Of a stretch of 64,000 nucleotides of DNA, positions 1-12,269 are shown in pieces. The notes below the pieces were generated by a model. It was not told the DNA's origin and searched no databases. It saw nothing but the letters and a program-made list of their open reading frames with translations. Made by a program: the position numbers and the translations under genes. This DNA comes from Gnetum montanum (Eukaryota; Streptophyta; Gnetopsida; Gnetales; Gnetaceae). Each line of letters begins with the position of its first letter. Position 1 is the stretch's first letter. The stretch covers positions 140,031 to 204,030 of the forward strand of contig MNCI01011459.1 of assembly GCA_015680685.1 (NCBI GenBank), in the 5' to 3' direction.

Positions 1-274
1 TCCCAATTCTACTCCAAAACAAGCACACTTAATGACAAAGTTTTTATCCCATTTGTTACCAAGGTGTCAATTTGAATTTTTGAAAATATTTGTGTATGTT
101 CTTAATTTAAATTAACAATTATTAATAAAAAATTTTAAAATTTTTCCATCAACTAACAGGAATTCCAAAATTCCTGTCAATTATCAAGAAATTCAAATTT
201 CCCATGTGTCAATAAAAAATTTTGATTACAAAGGCAACGACCATTTCAATGTCCACACAACCCTCTTATGGGTT

Positions 275-484
275 GGCATGGCCCATTTCAAGATCCATGT
301 GGTCCTCCTCTAGGCTAGCATGGAATTTATTGGGGTTCACATGGCCTTTGATAGGGCCTGCATGACCCATCTCAGGGCTAGCATAGCCCATCACTAGGCT
401 AGCACAACCCATCTTAGGGCCTACATGGCTTATCTTAGGGCCTACATAGCCCATCAATGGGCCAACGTGGCCCATCTCAAGGCC
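275..484. repeat. degenerate 21-bp minisatellite, about 10 units
   Basis: Ten consecutive 21-bp units can be laid out by eye, each with a GCCCATCTCAGGGC-like core followed by (T/A)(A/G)CATG. Because 21 is a multiple of three, the minus strand reads open from 529 to 266 as a 7-residue repeat (GHVGPLM, GYVGPKI and so on). The open frame is most simply a by-product of the repeat. No start context, domain or second copy supports a protein. Confidence 0.8.
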
Positions 485-510
485 TACATGACTTTTGCAC
501 ATGTTTGGTA

Positions 511-930
511 AAGAGGTAGTTTTTGGCAACGTCTGGAGAGGCAGTTTGTGATAGCATACGAGATGGTTTATGGCAACATAGGAGGTAGTTTATGATAGTA
601 TGGAAGGTGGTTTATGATGGCATGGGAGGCAATTTATGGTGCCAAAGGAGATAGTTTGTGCTGGTAGATGTATGGCATTGCATAACAATGGGCATGCAGT
701 AGTGGATAATGGACATGTAGTGGTGAGTAGCAACACATGATGGTGGTAATGGATGCATGGCAATGGGCAACATGGTAGGCACAATTAGGTGACAAATAAT
801 AGAAGGTAGGTATGATGAGGCGTGGTGGTAGGCAACAGAAGATAGGTGCATTAGTATATGGCGGAAGGTGTAGGCACAATACAATTGAAGGTGGTAGAAG
901 GCACAAGCACTATGCATGGTGTTGGGTTTC
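511..930. repeat. degenerate purine/GT-rich short tandem repeats
   Basis: From about 511 to 665 a unit of roughly 21-25 bp recurs (GGTAGTTTATGATAGCATGG-like). It is followed to about 930 by looser repeats of GCAATGGGC, ATGGTAGGCAC and related words. Several overlapping open frames on both strands here are composition artefacts. The block adjoins the 21-bp array and may belong to the same old LTR or satellite. Confidence 0.6.
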
Positions 931-2047
931 CCTTAGGGTTGACCTAAGGACTAGTCCCTTTGCAACCATGGCTAGAAGTGGGCCTGGCCAGAGCTAGTAA
1001 TAAACTTGGCCATGGTTGCTAGCATGACCGGTCGTAGCCAACGAAAAGACTAGTCATGGCTAAGGACAAAAAAAATTTAATTGGTGGGCGGTGTGTTAGA
1101 TGCAAGTGGCCAATGATAGAAGGCTGCATAGTGTGGTAGGGGCTCTACTATCATCCCGAACAGGCTTGCTAGCCCCTACCATGGTTAGCAGTAAGGGTTG
1201 GTCATAGCCTTAGCTACTACAGCCAAAAAAAATTTTAATGAAAATTTTTTTATATATAATAAATGTGTTTTTTATTTATAAGAAAGTTTTTGGGGCTCAA
1301 AATTGAACCCAAGGCCTCCAACCACTTTTTTTAATTTAAAAAGCATTTTTTAAAATTTAAAATTTAAAAAATTACCTTTTTTTAATTTTAAATTACATGT
1401 AACTCGAGAATTACCATATCTTTTAAATCATAAGTTAGATTTTGATGAAATTGGTACAGTTGGAATCGTCTCGAAGAGCACTTCAAGTTAAGCTAGAGAT
1501 AATTTCATTTTAGTGAATTTAGAAATCACAAAATAAAAAAAAGTGAATGTTATCTTTTAAAAAAAGTGTACGTTAGCTTTATCAAATTTTTGATTAACTT
1601 AAGTTAAAACTTCATTTTTACTTCTACTAAGATTTTTACAGTTGTATTATAAATATAAGAAGAAGAAAAACTTTGCCCATCACAACTCAATATCAGTAAA
1701 AGGTTGAAGGATTTTATCAATAGAGAAGCATGAAGATTTTCTACCATCAAAGGATTCTAACCACTTTCATCATGGCCCCTAAGTGTCAAGCTTCACCTCT
1801 ACCTCAAGCTCCTTTAGGTAGCTCTCAATTAGCCAATACTATTTTACATTAAAATAATGTACTCTCTGCTTCTGATTGTGTTTGTAGCTTACTTGGGAAA
1901 GAAGGGTTTTAGTACCTTACCACTTCAAGGTTATCTGATTTACTTGTCTTCCCCATTTTTAAACTTTCCTATTGCAAAGGCTTTCTCATGAAATGATGTA
2001 AACAATATAATAGTAAGAAAAGTTCTACAACCCATTTAGTTTTTTAA
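931..2047. other. no gene seen; old repeat sequence
   Basis: The first 300 bases are relatively GC-rich, with several CCATGG/CTAGC-containing words; the rest is AT-rich. A block near 1420-1480 reappears in inverted orientation near 21440-21500, so this is probably decayed LTR or other dispersed repeat. No coding signal was recognised. Confidence 0.5.
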
Positions 2048-3999
2048 GTAATAACAATCATTCCTTCTAATATTCAAATAGCCTTAGGTTTTCAGCAAGG
2101 AGATGATTCTTTAATTCCATCATCTTTCTCCCCAAAATTTAAATTATTTTTCAAAAAGGAATTATCTGATTATGTTATTGATTCTACTCTTGGCAAAAGC
2201 CAATTTATTTGTAGAGATTTCATTAATGAGGTTCACTTTGAATTATGTCTATTTATTTATAGCAAGGTTTTATGGTATAAACAATAATCCCATGTTAATT
2301 ATTATTTTATTTACATATTTCATGATGCCATAATCGGTAGATGTTATGACTAGTCATTGTCTTGTTTCTCTACCTGGTATAATGCTATGACTAGAATTCC
2401 TATTGTCCAATAAAATCTTGCCAAATCTGATACCCTATATTGTATACCCTTGTTCATGTGTTTAATCTTAAGTTATGACCATCCAAATAAATTTTTTAGT
2501 TATTACAATGCTTGATTATGCCCTAAATTTCTCAAAGATAAGAGAGTTATAAGGAGTAAGATTATGGATGCCAAGAAAGGTTAGCTAGCTTTACAGCATG
2601 CTCAAAATTAGGAGAAAATCAACAAGGTATTTTTATGTGTTTAGTATTTTCTTATTGTCACTTATGTCTTTATTTGATGTATTTGATAGTGCAATCTGGG
2701 CTATAGAATGAATTGATTTACATTGCCTAGGCTAGAGTTGCACAGACTGAAGAAGTTCAAGGTACTTCGACTTTTGGTACGATTCAACCACAACATATCA
2801 CACTTTCTACTCCCAAGAAATATATTTAAATATAAATATATATACATAAAAACTTAGTTTAATGTCTTATTTTTTTTCTAATAAATTCCTTTTTCTTTTT
2901 GCAAAGGTAATGTACTAGGCAAAGTTCTAGTGGTCCAATAGTTATAAGGCAACAAGCCCAATAACAGGCTCAACAACAATCCCAACAAACTCGACCAAGT
3001 AAAATATAAGATAAAGGAAAGCAACCAAAGGTAAGATTAAATTATTTAAAGATTTAAATACTTTCTTATTTCCTCTGTATAATGTTGATTTTTGTGTTGT
3101 AGATGTCTACAGAGCAACATTACATTATTCGAGAGATGGAAAAAGGTGATGCAGTTGCCACTTTCAAATAAACTTCCATTCCTCCATCTAGATCACTAGG
3201 TATGCCTCCTTTTTCTGCAACCCTTGTCATGCCTTCTTTTTCTACAACACTTGTAAAAGGTTCCCTTCCATAGGCAACACCAACACCACTACCTAAGTTT
3301 GTTCCAATGGTTTTTTCTTTCTCTATCTCGAGTTCTTTTTTTTCGATGGGATAGATAGTGGTGGCTGTAGAAGAAGAACTCATGCTTCTTCAATGTATTA
3401 GTTAGTGAATTTCTGATAATAAACCCTATTCTATTTGTAAGGGTTTCTACCACTTACGGGAGTCTCAGTCATGCAACTTCAAGGCAAACTATGATTTAGT
3501 ACAGGTTGTAGTTTTCTCATCTTTGCATCCAATTCCTGAGGATGCTCCAAATATTGTCAAAGATCTAGAGCAACTCTTAGGAGAATTGGAGAGTGCAACA
3601 TGCTTTTCTCACTATCTAGAAACTCATGAATGGTTCCTCCAAATTGACAATGATTGATTTTAGGTAAATACTTCTTCTTTTTTTAATTCTTTATGCTTTC
3701 CTTTTTCTTGATTTGTTCATAACTCATACTTTAAGTCTTGTTTATGCAGATAAAAGAGAAGGAATGGCAAAAGGACATGGATGATTGATCAATATAGATA
3801 GATATGTTAAACATCTAGCTTAAAAAAGGAGGAATTAGTAGCTGTAGCAAGACGTGCAATCAAGTACATCAAACAATTGTGTGATGGATTGGCTAGATGT
3901 AAGATAGTGCTTAGCAAGAAGAATGCCATTGATGAAGAAAGGGAAGCACAATTAAAGATATTCATAGAACTCCTTGAATCATTCAATCACAACAAATGA
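2048..3999 (+). pseudogene. intron-bearing gene relic of unknown identity
   Basis: Several plus-strand open blocks are joined by good splice-like signals. Block 1 is open at 2048-2284 with few stops after it. AAG|GT at 2627 pairs with GATAG at 2689. A Gln-rich block lies at about 2907-3030. GTAAGA at 3031 pairs with GTTGTAG ending 3102. The next block begins ATGTCTAC at 3103 and has an open stretch at 3409-3654. GTAAAT at 3664 pairs with TTATGCAG ending 3749. The last block, 3829-3996, is charged and helical-looking and ends at a TGA. Putative introns are 63, 72 and 86 bp, at or just below the lower end for plants. Internal stops break several blocks. I do not recognise the protein: no catalytic motif was seen. 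It could be a captured host gene fragment or an exon-bearing part of a transposon. Confidence 0.4.
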
Positions 4000-4222
4000 T
4001 CATAGTTGTTTTACGTCTTTACCATGTTCTACTTCTTTCCCCATTCTTCCTTTTCAGTATTCTTCTTAGATGTACTTCCTCTTACTTTGTTACACAATAA
4101 AATATAACAAAATAATATTTTTCTCTCATTTGACATTTTTCTTAAATATACTTGTGTTTTACAATAATAATAATAATAAAACAATGTTTTTTCCTTCCAC
4201 TTTGGCTTCTAAATTGTGGTTT

Positions 4223-4234
4223 GCTCTGATACCA
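4223..4234 (-). other. primer-binding site, initiator tRNA-Met type
   Basis: The minus strand reads TGGTATCAGAGC, the standard plant retrotransposon primer site complementary to initiator tRNA-Met. It lies two bases inside the end of the LTR at 4237-4744, the expected place for a minus-strand element whose body would extend leftward. Confidence 0.8.
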
Positions 4235-4236
4235 AA

Positions 4237-4744
4237 TGTGATAGCCCGTTCCCAGATGTTGTAAAAATACAATCGCTTAATTTACCACATTCATCATTTT
4301 CGTAGATAATATAATGGAAACATCATAAATGCTTAATAAATGAATTAATTGGTAAATAAATAATTGGTACTACCAAATTAAAAAGAGGAAAATGGAAAAA
4401 TTTTATTAATAGGAGAGAGTGTAGTAACACCCTTTAGGTTATCTTCCTATGCCACTTACACCTTAGAGGCAATCTAGCACTGCTACCATAGTTAGGCTAT
4501 CTAGTCAAAGGGATGATCAGTCCCTTATTGTCCCACTTCACCTAGCTTTCATTAGTTACCTATCTTGACTCCATAACTCCATGTCAACATGACCTCTAAA
4601 CCTAGCCTTAAATGGCATAGGTCAAATCCTTTTCCAAGGGATACATGAATAATCGTATCTCCTCATGGTGGACGCCCCTTCATTTGAAAGTTAATTACAT
4701 TTTTTATAATTCTTTCCATCCTTAATAAGGGATGGGACATTACA
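4237..4744 (-). repeat. orphan LTR (508 bp) of a minus-strand retrotransposon
   Basis: On the minus strand the segment starts TGTAATGTCCC and ends GGGCTATCACA, giving TG...CA termini, and the primer-binding site follows directly. No second copy was found in the window, and the sequence to its left does not read as the gag of this element. It is a truncated copy reduced to one LTR plus primer site. Lineage (Ty3/gypsy or Ty1/copia) is undecided. Confidence 0.7.
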
Positions 4745-4832
4745 ATGTGGCCTTTGAATGTCATAGTAATGATAGGTTACAGAGAAAGGATGGAAACAAT
4801 GAAGAGATAAAAAGACCAATTTCTACACATGT

Positions 4833-5457
4833 TGGGATGATGGGAAGCAACGTGAAGAAGAGGTGGAAGATGATGTAAAAAATTTACATCTCATCTATCT
4901 GGCTCTCATAGTAGATGATGTTGACCCCTAAAATTATGGACTCAATGAGGAAGAAAGGTTTGATTTGTTATGTAATGAATTATTATCTTTTCAAAATTTT
5001 TGCACAAAATTAAATAAGAAATTTAAAATAATGGATCAAGAAATTTCTTTATTAAATTTAACAATTTCTAATCTTACTAAATAACTCTTAAACCTAAAGG
5101 CTGAGAATGAAAAACTAACCTTGTCTTATGAGTAGGCTAAAGTAGAAATTGCAGATGTCAAACTTGTGAAAGAAAGGTTGGTAAAGGGAAAAGAATCCCT
5201 TCAGATGGTATTAGGACAAGGAAGAAGTTCACATGACAAGAATGGGCTTGGATATTGTACACATGATGAATCACCTTCACAAAACCCCATCTCATTTAAA
5301 TGTTATTCCAAGGAATAAAGTTAATACATCCTAATCAGAAGAAGCTCCTATCTATCAAAAGGGTTCTCAAAGGTTTGATCATTCTAATAACTCTTACTAC
5401 AATAGGAGGGTTAGATGCTATTGTTGTCATAAATTTGGACACAAGAAATTGGAATGC
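4833..5457 (+). pseudogene. Ty1/copia-type gag relic with CCHC zinc knuckle
   Basis: The frame starting at 4833 runs to TAA at 5316 with only three stops. It encodes an acidic start, a Leu/Lys/Glu-rich coiled-coil-like stretch and then KGKESLQMVLGQ...DKNGLGY, which resembles the conserved segment of plant copia gag/pre-integrase regions (KGKETLD..LG...DKxGLGY). After a frameshift, a perfect CX2CX4HX4C knuckle (CYCCHKFGHKKLEC) lies at 5416-5457. Family assignment rests on these two motifs. The relic is broken by stops and a frameshift, and no protease, integrase or RT was found to its right. Confidence 0.55.
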
Positions 5458-5460
5458 AAC

Positions 5461-7545
5461 TTAAAGTTCTATCATATGAAAAGCTAGTCATACCATAAGA
5501 CTTCTTGGTCTTACCAAAATGTACTAAGAAGAGAAGTTACGTAGGACCATAGGAGGAATTGGACTACTCAAAAAACCAAGGGGGTCAAGAATGCATGGAG
5601 AGTTAAAAGGAAGGAATAGGAAAACAAGACTTTCTCCAACAAATTCATGAGAGAGAGCCAGGCCTTGGAGATAGAGGAAGTTTGTACAAAATGAGAAACC
5701 TCCAAAGAGGAATCTCATTCTCTAGCATCATAAGCACCTCCATTCTCTTCAGCAAAAAAGGTAAGTAGAGGTAAGTTTTCTTTTAATAATGTGTATTTTC
5801 TAAGGCTATAGTCCTTACTAGCCTTTCCATAATCCCATCTTGTTGAGCCTCATTCAAAAGAGATGTCTTCCTAAAGATGTCTACTCTTAAGAAGAGATGT
5901 GTACCTAAAGATGTCTAGTACAAAAATGGGATGCCTACCTATCATCTCCTACATCATGACAGAGATGTCTACTATGAAAATATGTCTACCTATCATCTCC
6001 TGCAGCATAGCAAAGATGTCTACTATGAAAAGAAGACATCTACTTTTTTTTTTAATCGTAGAGGATATGTCTATCTTCTAGTAAATATTTCTTCTTTCTT
6101 GTTAAAAATCCTTGTTTGGCACTGCTATAAAAGTAAAAACCCTCATTATTTATCATGTTCTTCGAACACAATCCCATAGAGACAACTAGGGCTCCACTAG
6201 TGACAACGAGTTAAGTAGCCATGACTCACAAGAAGATAGGAACATCCAGGTCACCACCAAAGAAGAGATCTAGAGGGAGTTCTAGTAGTAATCCAAGCTT
6301 CTACATGCCCTAATAAAGAAGCTCTAGCATCTAACATCAATTTGACATAACTCAAACCATGAATATCATTTCTAAGTGCTCCTTTTTATTTCCTTTACAA
6401 AGGCAAAAAACCTTGATGGATTATTTTAAAGTGTTGAACTAGAGTGTTTTGTGATGTCCTATTTAGAGAGTCTTTGTCTTTTTATAAAGGTAGAATTCAT
6501 AGGAATAGGATGTCTCTAGATGCTTCTACCTTATCCCTTATTATTTTATATAAAATTATTGTAAAAGGAGAAAGCTATAGCTATCTATTGCCACCTCAAG
6601 CTTTTGTGCTCATTTCCTTCTTACAGGATAGCCACTAGACTTGGGTCATACTCTTTGTTGAGATATGCTGAGTTTGTGTTCTAAGAAGAGAATACTTGGA
6701 TACCCTTACCTCATTATTTGGCTCATTCATTAGAGAAGTATTCCTATTCTTGAGATGCCTATGCTCAAAGGCAAGAGGAGCCTTAGTGAGTAGGCTAAGA
6801 AGAGGAGTCACTCTCATGCAGATGTAGCAAGACCAAGCACTAGGCCATCTTTATCAGAACAGAAAAAGAAATTGACATCATCATCTAAGGCCTCTCTTCA
6901 ATTGAATAGGTCCTAATCTACTAAAGCATATATTAGATCCTCCCTAAAGAATTTGCTTCTACCATTTTCTCATGCTATCAAGATGCTTGGGAGGAATCAC
7001 TCTTACTTGCATAAAAGAATGAATGCTACTAGTGTACCTCTTCCTCTAGATGGGAAGAAATTTATGGAGGTCACTACTCCTCCTATCTTTGATAGTAAGG
7101 AGGACATTCCTACATCATTGAGGCATTCCATAGTAGCTGGAACTTCCCATGTTTATGACTTAGGGATGAAGTCAAATTTTGATCTTGATGCACCATTGAT
7201 TCATGTCTAGGAAGAATATCATGTTCTCATGTAGCTTGAGCTTCATGTTTCCATGCAACTTGGGCATCATGTTGCACCTCCTCCAGGTGATGCTTCTAGA
7301 CCATTTTAGTAGCAAGCCATGGAGAGTATTTTTGGGACCACATCCCAATGAATACCTATTGACATTATGTATTAGAGGCAAGGAACTTTCTCATCTTATT
7401 ACTAGGTTCTAGCTCAACTTGATCCACCAATTTCATCTTGGTTTCAAGTGAAGCTTCATCCTTAGAGGGCTCCTATTTAAGTACCATATTTAGATGATGA
7501 TGAGTAGCATTTGACTAGCTCCAGCACCAGTAGCTACAATTTAAG
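5461..7545. other. unassigned region with plus-strand open fragments
   Basis: The region holds scattered short open frames, the longest at 6953-7207, but no recognisable domain. A strong splice-donor-like AAAG|GTAAGT sits at 5757-5766. About 5860-6040 contains imperfect reiterations of GATGTCTAC(C/T) words. It may be remains of a gene or of a transposon accessory frame. It does not encode the RT expected upstream of H1 RNase H, so H1 is truncated or rearranged here. Confidence 0.4.
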
Positions 7546-9000
7546 GTGCTTGTACATTTTAAGTACTACTTAGAACAAGCTTTATTACATATCATGGTAA
7601 TAGAGCTAGCTGTAAAATAGTTCTTAGCTTAAAACAAAATGAGCTTAAAAAGAGGAAATTAGATTACAAAGATCCAGCAATTTAAATTCTTATTTGAGTT
7701 TAGATAAGCTTATGGCTAGAAGCCTCAAATCATTTATATTGAATTGTACTAAAAAAAACTAGTTTGATGATATTCTTAATCTCCTTCCTTATAGGAAATT
7801 TCCAAGAAATTTAAATAACAATCAAAGGTATTTTATTAAAAAGGTTAAGAAATTCATTATTAAAGATGTAATTTTATTTAGAAAAGACTTGAAGGAAGTA
7901 CTTTTGGAATGTGTTAGAAATAAGAAGATTGAACTTATATTGGACTAGTTTCATAATCATTCTAGGTTGTTCTATGAGTCACCAAAATTCATGATGCAAC
8001 TTATTCTAAGATATAGATTATATTGGCTGAAGATGTATCAAGATATTAATAATAAGATACAAAAGTATTTCAAATGACAAGTACATGACCCTAAATAAAG
8101 AAAGAAAATGCTTCTTTAAAGCCAATAGTTGTTAATAAGCCTTTTCAACAATGGGGATTGGACTTCATTGGGGTTATTAGACCTTGAAGAGCAAGACATA
8201 AATTCATCCTCATAGCTACTGATTATTTTACTAAAAGGTTAGAAGCAAAAGCTTTAAGAAGAAATTACACTTATAATGTAATTAGTTTTTGGAAACACAT
8301 ATATTAAATTGATTTGGAATGCTAGAAGTTTAGGTTTTAGATAATGGATTTTCTTTTTGAGTCTCAAGAATTTGTTAAATGGACATTAGAAAAGTCAATT
8401 CTTCTATTTTCCTCTTTAAATTATTACCATAGGGAAATTGCCTTGTTGAATCCACCAATAAGAAAATCATTTCTTTTATTAAAAAGTCAATGGAAGGTAG
8501 TTCAACAAATTGGCCTTCACATTTATTGTCAACTTTATGGACTAATCATATAAGAAATAAGAAATACATAGGTACTTCACCTTTTAATTTGATCTACATA
8601 ATAGTTTCTTAAATAACCAATAAGATTATAGTTTCTACAATAGATTTTGTTAAAAAATATAGTGCTAAGTTTGATAAAGAATGAGTCTAATGACCTTATT
8701 ATTAAGGAGAGAAGCTAAGATAAAAGAAGCCAAAGATAAGTTATTAACGCATGTGTCTCAAATCAAAAGATAGTTCAACTAAGGGCTACCAAAAGAGTCT
8801 TTAGAGAAGGAATCTAAAAAATAAAGGAGATCATAATGAATTTTTAGCAAATTGGTCAGGCCCAATTATTATTAAATAACAAGTGTCAAATGATACTTAT
8901 AAACTCTTTGCATTAGATGGAACAAAAATAAAACTTTCATTTAATGCCATTTATATCAAGCACTACTTTGGACAACTTCCCAGAGATCGTCATAAGTTGG
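7546..9000 (+). pseudogene. H1: Tat-like Ty3/gypsy RNase H end and integrase relic
   Basis: Segments in shifting frames line up with plant Tat-type elements. The C-terminal part of RNase H is at 7546-7720. The integrase N-terminal region follows (QFHNHSRLFYES-like, about 7940-7990). The integrase core begins PFQQWGLDFIG near 8145 and continues into ATDYFTK. The second Asp (LDNG) lies near 8337-8348, followed by a frameshift. The third acidic residue sits in LVESTNKK near 8438-8463. The C-terminal signature LSFNAIYIKHYFGQLP ends near 8985. All three DDE acidic residues are thus traceable, although stops and frameshifts make it non-functional. Protease and RT are absent upstream. E1 is inserted about 530 bp downstream. 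Confidence 0.75.
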
Positions 9001-9528
9001 TAGCAAATACAATCTCCAATTGTAAGTACTATACATAACCTTAAAATAATAGCACATGATCTAAGAAGAGGTGGGAGATTATTAGCTACATAAACTCTTA
9101 ATGATTGAATTATATCTATAAAATCCATAGATAACTTAAGAAATTTCAAAGAAGAATATCCTAGTTGAATAATCTTTTAGTTAGAAGGAAATCATTATCT
9201 AGTAAGACAGATGAGGCCTTTTATCTAATTTCTAATTGGCTATTGTGCATAGCATGTGTCGAGGACATATCATAATATGATGAAACTTGGAGCATTACCA
9301 AATGATCCTTATTCTATCTGGTTAGCACAAGAATTCTTCCTTCTAAGGGTGAAACTATTCTTGGTTCTAGATGGAATGGATATGCAAAGTGTCAAAGCAC
9401 TTTACTAATGGAAGACCAACATCTATATCAGAATGCATCTTTTTTAGATAATCAAGACCTTAACATTGTGGATATTAAAGAAATTTTGCAAAATAACTCT
9501 GACAAAATTCCTAGAACTATTTTGAAAT
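9001..9528 (+). other. H1 sequence downstream of integrase
   Basis: AT-rich sequence between the H1 integrase end and E1. An open frame at 9408-9528 (MEDQHLYQNASF...) is cut by the E1 insertion. In frame it could continue past E1 at 16646 onward (EEYISPPSF-like, stop near 16752), but no family is recognised. It ends with GAAAT (9524-9528), the E1 target-site duplication. Confidence 0.45.
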
Positions 9529-10539
9529 TGATGAGTGGTGAGGTACCCCTACACTCAACCATACGAAACGAGCGTAGCACGTGCGATCCGGTTGAACTTC
9601 GTAGACTAAGTGCCTACATGCCCCATGGAACACTTGGGGTTAATCATTCGTTGTCTTCCCAGACTTACTTGTGGTTGTCACGGTGTATGGTTAAGTAAGT
9701 TCGAGATATATGATTTTTATGGTCTTTTATGTTTTTCTCCTATGCTATTGAGTTGAGGGTTGAGAAACTAATTACTAATTCTAACTAATGACTAAGTCTA
9801 AATTACCTAGTGTCAGCATCCGTTCCCACTTACCGTACACACCCTGAACCAATGCAACCATGGCTACCAAACGCTAATCGTTGCTGGGATCACCACACAT
9901 AATGCACATGCTCGAAGTGGCCATACTAAGACACTTAACTAGGAGGAAAGGGTTGAGACAATCTAATCTAGCCTAAGTGCAATGAGCAGCCTATTCCTTG
10001 ACTAACCGTGCACATCTTGGTGCATGACTACCACTGGGATTACCAAGCGTAGATCCTAGATACGCCACTAGGTCACCAAGTAGTCACACTAGATGCTTGT
10101 AATCAAGTTGTACTCATACCGCGTTGCGATGAGCAGCCGATTCCTTGACTATCCGTACACATCCTTAGATGCTCATAATCAAGTCGTACTCATTCTACAT
10201 TACTAAGAGAAAGCAATAAATAAGAATGAATAAAATCCTATTCCATGCACTGCAAGGTTTATCCAGGAAGTTCGTCTTTATTGTCGTACACAACTTGTGT
10301 TCAGGTACAATGTTGCTCGAATAAAGATTCGTTCACTTTAGGACTCCTACTGCGGGCACATGGACAATATTCTATCTCTGGAGTGATCAAACTGCCAGAG
10401 TTTTTCTACTTCTAACCCAGGATGAGGAAACAAGGGAGAGTTGCCTCTTATTTATAGACTTGGTGGCGGACCGTGATATCAAGTATGCGATATGGCATGG
10501 GATGCGATATCACGACTGCAGCGATATCGCATCTCATCA
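9529..10539 (-). repeat. E1 3' LTR (left, 1011 bp)
   Basis: Matches 15648-16640 along its length with scattered, mostly transition, differences. On the minus strand it starts TGATGAG (10539) and ends CTCATCA (9529). A TATA-like CTATAAATAAG lies at 10457-10447. GATATC-type words cluster between the TATA box and the LTR start. Confidence 0.93.
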
Positions 10540-10552
10540 TACCCCCATAACT
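10540..10552 (-). other. E1 polypurine tract
   Basis: The minus strand reads AGTTATGGGGGTA immediately before the 3' LTR. The same GGGGGTA stands before the 3' LTRs of E2, E4 and P, identifying it as the plus-strand DNA primer of the family. Confidence 0.85.
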
Positions 10553-11338
10553 GAATGAAAACTCGTCCTCGAGTTCCTTACAAAATCTTGGGAAGGTATG
10601 GGATTATTGAGGGGAATGGAACTAATGGGATGACATGTGAACGGATCATCATTACAAGACTTGACAAAACTAGTATTCATGACAACAAGGGTGAACACCT
10701 TATTACAATGACATCAAGCCCTAGTTGGTAGTTGAGAAAGAAAGAGAGAGAGAGAAACAAGTGTTGCTACTACCAACGCCAAGATTGTGCCTTCCATTGT
10801 CCATCGGTAAGCACACCATTGATCTTGCTCCTTGCATAGCTACTGTAGCGCTGCTCCATTCCATGTGTTCCCTCTAGATTCGATCTGTTATTTCATGATC
10901 GCCATCTGCACACACAACGCAATCTTATATTAGCAAGGGTAAATGGATCATCATGTAATTGATACCTTACTTCGGTGTAAGTTCATTGGCTAGGTTGTGG
11001 TATGGCTGATATGGATCAGGAGATATAGTAATGATGACTACCGAAGGTGTAGGGGTTAGGAAGAAAATCAAAAAATTTGGGGCTAGGAGAAAATCAAAAA
11101 AATCGAGCCCCATACCCCCATGACTAATCGCGAACCTTCGGTAGCATTAGAATGGAGAAAGGAAAGGAGCAAGAAAGATAGATAAAAAGGGACAACTATA
11201 GCATCGAGGGAATGGATGTCAAGATGGTAATGAAAAAAAATAAAATTAATTGCAAAATGTTAAGGGAAAGAATTTAACTAATGCTCCAAATAGAAATGTT
11301 AGTGGATCCTCCCCAAAGTAGGCTCATGCCCTTAATGC

Positions 11339-11339
11339 N
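11339..11339. other. single N at a missing-sequence junction (E1 tail)
   Basis: E2 carries roughly 120 extra bases at the equivalent place (about 25190-25307), and E4 has a similar segment (about 52490-52617). Confidence 0.8.
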
Positions 11340-12269
11340 TACACTAATGATACAACCAGTAGTGAGGTGAACAATGGAGAGAAGGATGGAGAGAATAGAA
11401 TGGAACAGAATCTCAAGAACAAGGTGGTGTACAACCCCTTGTATAGTTCATGATTAATGTGACTTAGCAAATCCCATTCCAAGTCAAGCCTCAAACCAAC
11501 CACATCCAGTGACTTCGCATCAATGCATTCGGCTAAACCATCCACTTAAATAACAAGGATGCCTTCCCCAAGAGTCACCACCATTCCGACAAAACAAAGG
11601 AGAGAATGGGAAGCGAGAAGGACCTTAGTTAGAGGGAACACTTTTGGTTCCATAACCAGTGCTTGTAGCCCAAGTTTATTTTGTCTAAGGGATGTGTTTT
11701 GAATTCTCACTTAGTTTTTTTTTCCTTTTTTTTTTTGTGTTTTGTGTTTTTATGCGTGAGAACCACACCATGCAAAGAATTTTTATTTTTATTATCTCAG
11801 CTTTCAATAATTGGGGTAACATTGGAATGGTGAGAAAACTCAAAAAGAAAACATCCAAACACCCAAGAAAATGGCCAACATAAATGCATCAAGTTCCCTT
11901 GAAGTCACACCCTTTTCAATCCTTGAGTCCTTTCTTAGTTTGAGAAATGCCCAGTCACTGATTCGTTAAAGTTCTTATTAGAAGGGGACTATACATTTCC
12001 AGGCCGAGAGAGACCATAGAACTTGGTGGATGGATGGATGGAGTGAACTCATTGCCTGCCATATCAAAAGAAACATACCTTAGTATCAACTTTGTGACTT
12101 AAAGGTAAAAACCAAACATTAGCAATCAATATGAAAATAGTTCATACCATCATTTCGAACACTTATTGGGTGACAAACTTACAGGGTGGATACACACACA
12201 CACACACACATACAGAAAAAATGAAAAGGTACAATGATGTTCTGAAACAAACATAAGAAAAGTTAAATA

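Noticed and set aside
266-529. 87-codon minus-strand open frame
   Set aside because: Translation of the 21-bp minisatellite; no non-repeat coding signal.
590-917. Overlapping minus-strand His/Cys/Pro-rich open frames
   Set aside because: Two or more frames open at once over short degenerate repeats; composition artefact.
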